From assembly GCA_038851035.1 (NCBI GenBank), contig JAWCLH010000029.1:1-36530 (forward strand): a stretch of 36,530 bases of DNA, in the 5' to 3' direction. The position numbers and the translations under genes were made by a program. A model generated the notes under the pieces. That model made no database searches and was not told where the DNA came from. It saw nothing but the letters and a program-made list of their open reading frames with translations. Shown one piece after another: positions 32,918 through 36,530 of this stretch (positions within the stretch are counted from its first letter, which is position 1; every line of letters begins with the position of its first letter). This stretch comes from Thermoplasmata archaeon. GTDB lineage: Archaea > Thermoplasmatota > DTKX01 > VGTL01.

Positions 32918-32986
32918 ATGAGGCTCGCCTCTAACCGCCGGGTGCAGGCTGATAGCCTCTACCGACCCAACTGCACCAGCAGGTAG
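32918..32986 (+). other. Possible 22-codon upstream reading frame (leader peptide?)
   Basis: ATG 32918 opens MRLASNRRVQADSLYRPNCT and stops at TAG 32984-32986, ten bases before the GTG of the next gene. It is the first ATG after the predicted transcription start, and its end overlaps the next gene's ribosome site (GGTAGGAGAG). Two small hairpins (GAGGCTCGCCTC and AGGCT-GAT-AGCCT) lie inside it. It may be chance. Confidence 0.2.
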
Positions 32987-32995
32987 GAGAGAGCG

Positions 32996-33436
32996 GTGGT
33001 TGAGGCGCGGATATTCCTGGAGCCCCTGCCGGACAGGCTGAGGGCCTTCATGGGGCGAAGGGGGAGGGTGTTTTTCGAGGTCAGGGGCGAGCCATGGGCG
33101 GGCGCGGGGAGCATGGAGACCCTGCGGATGCACGAGCCCGGACGCAGGGTCATCGGAACAGTAACCTACGAGCTTGCCAGTGAGGGGAGGGTCCGGGTGC
33201 ACGCCCTCCACATCGACGACTGGAGCCGGAGGGGGAGGTATCCCGCGCGCCTGCTCAGGCGTTTCGTCGAGAGCATGAGGGAGAGGGGGATGGTCTCCAT
33301 CGAGGAGAGCCTGTACGGGCTGAGCGCCAGCGGGCACGACTTGATGATGCTTCTGAAGGAAGTGGGGTTCGAGTTCATGGAGATGGGGACGCTGACCGGG
33401 CGCTCCGACTACTCGATCAAGCTCAGGCTGGAGTAA
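32996..33436 (+). CDS. GNAT-like small protein
   Basis: 146 residues from GTG 32996 with GGAGAG upstream. The order of elements suggests an N-acetyltransferase fold: a strand VIGTVTYELA, a strand RVRVHALHIDDW followed by RRGRYPARLLRRFVESMRER (the position of the acetyl-CoA pyrophosphate loop R/Q-x-x-G-x-G/A), and later GHDLMMLLKEVGFEFMEMGT. The loop SRRGRYPARLL is a loose match, so acetyl-CoA binding is tentative. Cytosolic. It is followed 13 bases later by a PIN-like gene, probably one transcript. The substrate is unknown. Confidence 0.65.
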   Translation: MVEARIFLEPLPDRLRAFMGRRGRVFFEVRGEPWAGAGSMETLRMHEPGRRVIGTVTYELASEGRVRVHALHIDDWSRRGRYPARLLRRFVESMRERGMVSIEESLYGLSASGHDLMMLLKEVGFEFMEMGTLTGRSDYSIKLRLE

Positions 33437-33449
33437 GAGGGCGGCCCGG

Positions 33450-34169
33450 ATGGGGAAGACGGAAACTCGCGCCACGAACGTTTCCGGCGAGCGGCCGGGA
33501 GGAGCGCAGGTTGGCAGGGACGCACGCGAGGAGGGGCGCTTTTCCGCGGTTGCGACGGCTTCCTTTCTCCGAAGCTGGGCCTTTTACAGGAACCGAGAGT
33601 GGATTCGGACGGTGGTCTCGCGCCTCGTTGCCTCGACGGCCACGTGGAGAGAGCTCGAGAGGAGCAATCCCGGCGTGGATGTGGGTGACGTTGTGAGGAG
33701 GAACAGGATAATGGGCATGATTGTGTCCTGGGAGCGCGAGGGCTACATCGAGGTCATCGAGGCGCCCGGGGGGCCGGAGCCGGGCACGCTCGATGAGAGG
33801 GCTTCCATCGCCGGGATCAGCCCCTCCGAGACCTCCTCGCTCTTACTCGCGAGGAGACTCGGAATTCACACCCTTCTCAGCGACTCAGTGGAGGCAGCCC
33901 GGGCCCTGGCTGTGGAGCCCGGCGAAGTAAGACACATGTCGAGCTTCGAGCTCCTCAAGGAAGTCCTTGCGGCCAGGGTCGCCTCCGGGCGAGGAATTGG
34001 ACCGAGGGAGATAGAGGCCAGCCTCCGGGGCTTCGTTTCATCCGTGGGGCCCCTGATGGACGAGGCTGGAATCGAGAGAATGGTTATGGAGATATGCGAG
34101 ATGGGGCGACTCAGGCGCGTGGCGCGCGGCGCCCCGGGGGGTGACGCCGATAGCGCCCGGTGGAGCTGA
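33450..34169 (+). CDS. PIN-like domain protein, possibly lacking the first catalytic Asp
   Basis: 239 residues. The N-terminal ~35 residues are polar and low complexity. ATASFLRSWAFYRNREWI and RLVASTATWRELERSN resemble PIN strand 1 and the helix ending in the conserved xxEL. ISPSETSSLLLARRLGIHTL and LSDSVEAARALAVEPGEV, then MSSFELLKEVLAARVASGRG, resemble the second half of a VapC/DUF3368-like PIN domain with Glu and Asp retained. The first Asp of a PIN domain would be near ATAS, where none is seen, so activity is doubtful. No antitoxin gene is adjacent; the neighbour is the GNAT-like gene. The last ~15 residues are Gly/Arg-rich. Convergent with ubiX. Confidence 0.55.
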   Translation: MGKTETRATNVSGERPGGAQVGRDAREEGRFSAVATASFLRSWAFYRNREWIRTVVSRLVASTATWRELERSNPGVDVGDVVRRNRIMGMIVSWEREGYIEVIEAPGGPEPGTLDERASIAGISPSETSSLLLARRLGIHTLLSDSVEAARALAVEPGEVRHMSSFELLKEVLAARVASGRGIGPREIEASLRGFVSSVGPLMDEAGIERMVMEICEMGRLRRVARGAPGGDADSARWS

Positions 34170-34198
34170 GCAGGCGGCGGAGGCATCGCTCCCCGCCC

Positions 34199-34774
34199 TC
34201 ACTCCCCCCATCTTCTGTAGAGCCTGTTCTCGACCCCCAGCGCGTCCAGAACCCTTCCCACGACGAAGTCCACCAGCTCCCCGACGCTCGCGGGCCTTCC
34301 GTAGAACGCGGGACACGCCGGGAGGACCACCGCTCCCGCCTCCGAGAGAGTGGTCAGGGCGCGGAGGTGAATCGTGCTCAGGGGCGTCTCTCGCGGAACC
34401 AGGACGAGCCGGCGCCTCTCCTTCAGCGCCACCGAGGCCGCTCTGGTCACCAGATTGTCCGAGATTCCGCAGGCGATTTTTGAGGCCGTGGACATCGAGC
34501 AGGGGCAGATGACCATTCCATCGAACGGCCTGCTCCCAGACGCGATGGGCGCGTCCAGCTCGCTGTTCCTGTAGAGCCTCGTCGAGCGCCTCCTCAACTC
34601 CCGCGCGCCTAGGCCTGTCTCCAGCCTGAGAATTCTCAGGGCCTCCTCCGACACTATCGCGCTCTTCTCGCATTCGAGCGCCTCGAGCAGCCGGACGCCG
34701 TAGACGGCCCCGGAGGCCCCGGTCAGCGCTACGACGACGTGCGTCCCCCGGCTTCTCTCCCCCGCCGGCCTCAT
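34199..34774 (-). CDS. ubiX: Flavin prenyltransferase UbiX
   Basis: 191 residues. The N-terminal FMN-binding ALTGASGAVYGVRLLEAL is the family signature, followed by ICPCSMSTASKIACGISDNL (CPCSMxTxxxIAxGxxDNL, diagnostic) and LVLVPRETPLSTIHLRAL. It prenylates FMN with dimethylallyl (pyro)phosphate to make prFMN, the cofactor of UbiD decarboxylases. No UbiD is in this window. The ATG overlaps the upstream aminopeptidase stop (ATGA), so the two are translationally coupled, though their roles have no known link. Confidence 0.95.
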   Translation of the reverse strand: MRPAGERSRGTHVVVALTGASGAVYGVRLLEALECEKSAIVSEEALRILRLETGLGARELRRRSTRLYRNSELDAPIASGSRPFDGMVICPCSMSTASKIACGISDNLVTRAASVALKERRRLVLVPRETPLSTIHLRALTTLSEAGAVVLPACPAFYGRPASVGELVDFVVGRVLDALGVENRLYRRWGE

Positions 34775-36210
34775 CTCCCCTCCCCGAAAGCCTCGAAGAA
34801 CCTAGTGTAGGCCCTGACCGCGCAGAAGAGGTCCGCCTTGCTCGTCAGCTCCATGGGCGCGTGGAGGCTCAGGACGCAAGGCCCGAGGTCTACTACGTCC
34901 ATTCCATGCTCCGCGAGGAACTTGGCTATCGTCCCCCCTCCGCCCTCGTCCACCTTGCCTAGTTCCGCACTCTGCCAGGGTATTCTCGCGGCGTTCAGGA
35001 GCCTCCTTATCGCCCCCACGTACTCCGCGCTCGCGTCACTCGACTGGTACTTACCCCCGGACCCGGTGAATTTCGTCAGCACCACCCCGAAGCCCAGCCG
35101 CGCAGCATTAGAGGGCTCGTGGGCGTCCTTGAATATCGGGTCCAGGGCGGAGGTGGTGTCGGCCGAGAGGGCCGAGGAGCGCTCGAGCGCGCGTCTGAGT
35201 GCGCTCTCGGGTGCGTCACCTTCGGTTAGCTCGATGAGGCGCGCGGTGAAGGAGGCGAGGAGGCGGGACCGGGCGCTAGTGTTTCCCTCGCTCCCTATCT
35301 CTTCCTTGTCGAAGAAGAGCGCCGCGCAGGTCCTGCGAGGTCGCCCGAGGGAGCGAATCGCGGAAAGGGCGGCGAAGGCGCAAACGCGGTCGTCCTGCCC
35401 GTAGCCCAGCACGAGGGAGCGGTCAAGCCCCACCTCCCTCGATCTTCCGGCGGGGACGAGCTCGAGCTCTGCGCTCGCGAAGTCCTCCTCCATCATGCCG
35501 TATCTTCTGTGGAGAATATCAAGCACGAGCAGCTTTGTCCTGCTCTTCGCCTTTCTGTGACCGTCGATTGGATTGGTCGCCACAATCGCGTGCAGCTCCT
35601 CGCCCTTGAGCCCCTCCTCAAGGTGCCTCTTCGCCTGCGACTGCCTGTAGAGGTGCGGGGCGAGGTCCTCTATTGTGAAAACCGGGTCCCCTTCGTCCTC
35701 GCCGATGGAGACGTCGACCTCCCTCCCATCTTTCAGGACGACCCTCCCGTGGAGCGCGAGGGGAATCGTGGCCCACTGGTACTTCTTTATGCCCCCGTAG
35801 TAGTGGGTTCTGAAAAGAGCGATTCTGGTTTCCGACTCCTCGTGAAGGGGGTTCTGCTTCAGGTCGAGCCTCGGGGAGTCGATGTGAGAGGCGATGATGT
35901 TCAGGCCGCGCGAGGGCGGCTGCTCTCCGACAACAGCGAGCGCGGCGCACTTGTTCTTCCAGATAAAGTAGAGCCTCTCACCGGGACGCGCTGAGCGCGC
36001 CGAGTCAATTGGGGCGAAGCCGCTCTCCTGCGCGAACTTCCTTATCGCCGCCACGGCCTCGCGCTCCGTCTTGGCGGCGTCGAGGAAAGCCCTGTACTCG
36101 CCAGAGAGAGCCTCCGCCGCCTTTTTCTCCTTCTTTGAAAAATGGTCCCAGGCGGGCTCCCTCTTGAGCTCGAGCTTCTCGACTCCATCCGCTCTCGTTT
36201 TCCTGAGCAT
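34771..36210 (-). CDS. M18 family aminopeptidase
   Basis: 479 residues, typical for M18. Metal-site motifs: IASHIDSPRLDLKQNP (His109, Asp111), GYGQDDRVCAF (bridging Asp), FDKEEIGSEG (the catalytic Glu pair), SADTTSALDP and near the C-terminus SLHAPMELTSKADL (metal His). It is a cytosolic dinuclear-zinc (or cobalt) exopeptidase, in bacteria and yeast preferring acidic or hydrophobic N-termini, and assembles as a large tetrahedral dodecamer. The ATG at 36210 is chosen because nothing protein-like lies upstream. Two A/T boxes (around 36240 and 36296) could serve as promoters. Overlaps ubiX downstream. Confidence 0.93.
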   Translation of the reverse strand: MLRKTRADGVEKLELKREPAWDHFSKKEKKAAEALSGEYRAFLDAAKTEREAVAAIRKFAQESGFAPIDSARSARPGERLYFIWKNKCAALAVVGEQPPSRGLNIIASHIDSPRLDLKQNPLHEESETRIALFRTHYYGGIKKYQWATIPLALHGRVVLKDGREVDVSIGEDEGDPVFTIEDLAPHLYRQSQAKRHLEEGLKGEELHAIVATNPIDGHRKAKSRTKLLVLDILHRRYGMMEEDFASAELELVPAGRSREVGLDRSLVLGYGQDDRVCAFAALSAIRSLGRPRRTCAALFFDKEEIGSEGNTSARSRLLASFTARLIELTEGDAPESALRRALERSSALSADTTSALDPIFKDAHEPSNAARLGFGVVLTKFTGSGGKYQSSDASAEYVGAIRRLLNAARIPWQSAELGKVDEGGGGTIAKFLAEHGMDVVDLGPCVLSLHAPMELTSKADLFCAVRAYTRFFEAFGEGR

Positions 36211-36278
36211 GCGGTTCCCTGGCCCTCATAATGAAGCTTGGTTATTATGGTTGCGATGGCCGCTGGGGGCGGTGCAGA

Positions 36279-36304
36279 ATAACCAGTTATCAGCCCTATA
36301 AATA
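36279..36304 (-). promoter_or_regulatory. TATA box with adjacent palindrome upstream of the M18/ubiX operon
   Basis: GGTATTTATAG (36294-36304, minus) is followed on the same strand by the 12-base palindrome ATAAC-NN-GTTAT (36279-36290), which lies between the TATA box and the expected transcription start near 36273. That is where a repressor would block initiation. It leaves a leader of about 60 bases. Confidence 0.35.
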
Positions 36305-36325
36305 CCCCTCCACAAATCCATCTAT

Positions 36326-36530
36326 TCATCCCCCTCTGAACCTCTGAAATTTCTCAGGGTCCCACCCCCGGAACATCTTGAGAAGGGGGTCCTCAACACT
36401 CCTTGGGCAATCCATAACATCCTCCCACTTGAAAGTGCTCCTGGAATGAGCGAAACTCTTGCTGGATTTCCCTCTTCGAAATGTATATAGAGAATCTACA
36501 ATGGCATAGGCCACTATCCTTCCCAGGAAG
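36326..36530 (-). CDS. C-terminal part of an unknown gene entering from the right edge (tentative)
   Basis: The minus-strand frame is open from the window edge (FLGRIVAYAIVDSLYTFRRG) to TGA at 36326-36328, ending WEDVMDCPRSVEDPLLKM and FRGWDPEKFQRFRGG. Residue use is protein-like, but no family is recognised. It could be the C-terminus of a longer gene or a small protein starting at GTG 36514. The A/T content is higher than in neighbouring genes. Confidence 0.35.
   Translation of the reverse strand, partial: FLGRIVAYAIVDSLYTFRRGKSSKSFAHSRSTFKWEDVMDCPRSVEDPLLKMFRGWDPEKFQRFRGG

Overview
The window is archaeal. Its centre is the classical archaeal exosome super-operon (proteasome alpha, SBDS, Rrp4, Rrp41, Rrp42, eL43, RpoP, Pcc1, prefoldin beta, a DHH phosphoesterase and primase PriS). 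Promoters are TATA boxes about 25-30 bases upstream of starts, several messages look leaderless, and Shine-Dalgarno sites appear mainly inside operons. The high G+C, the many large secreted PKD/FN3/propeller proteins and the membrane-anchored proteins with cytosolic zinc ribbons fit an uncultured Thermoplasmatota-like euryarchaeon. That placement is an inference; no rRNA is present.

Layout. 1-2400: the 5' part of a secreted DUF2341 surface protein (minus), then tRNA-Met(CAT) and tRNA-Glu(CTC), with two hairpin-forming stretches between the tRNAs. 2398-6672: a flavodoxin-like gene, then a minus-strand operon of an unrecognised 450-residue protein, homoserine dehydrogenase and an aldehyde dehydrogenase. 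6673-9956: a decayed GyrI-like gene, then a compact DNA restriction/modification-like cassette (EVE-like plus PD-(D/E)XK nuclease, winged-helix regulator, DNA methyltransferase). 9963-13389: a NYN ribonuclease-like protein with a LOTUS-like domain, a UbiA prenyltransferase and an arrestin-fold protein. 13473-16943: a giant surface protein (beta-propeller, five FN3 repeats, TM, zinc ribbon). 17018-19290: an aminotransferase and a decayed DDE transposase.

19393-27468 is the exosome/proteasome/translation/primase operon. Its downstream genes are tightly coupled, with four successive stop/start overlaps. Several of its proteins carry unusual low-complexity tails or inserts. 27625-32747: a secreted caspase-like protease with Ig-like and PKD repeats and a TM anchor, followed by a membrane protein with an EF-hand-like loop and a C-terminal zinc ribbon. 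32996-34169: a GNAT-like and a PIN-like gene. 34199-36210: UbiX and an M18 aminopeptidase (minus, overlapping). A minus-strand reading frame runs off the right edge.

The best candidates for undescribed biology are: the EVE-nuclease/wHTH/methyltransferase cassette; the surface caspase and its neighbours that share an 'ectodomain - TM - low-complexity linker - short cytosolic module' plan; the unknown enzyme locked in an operon with homoserine dehydrogenase and an aldehyde dehydrogenase; and the NYN-LOTUS-like protein. All function calls were made by reading motifs by eye; no database search was run.
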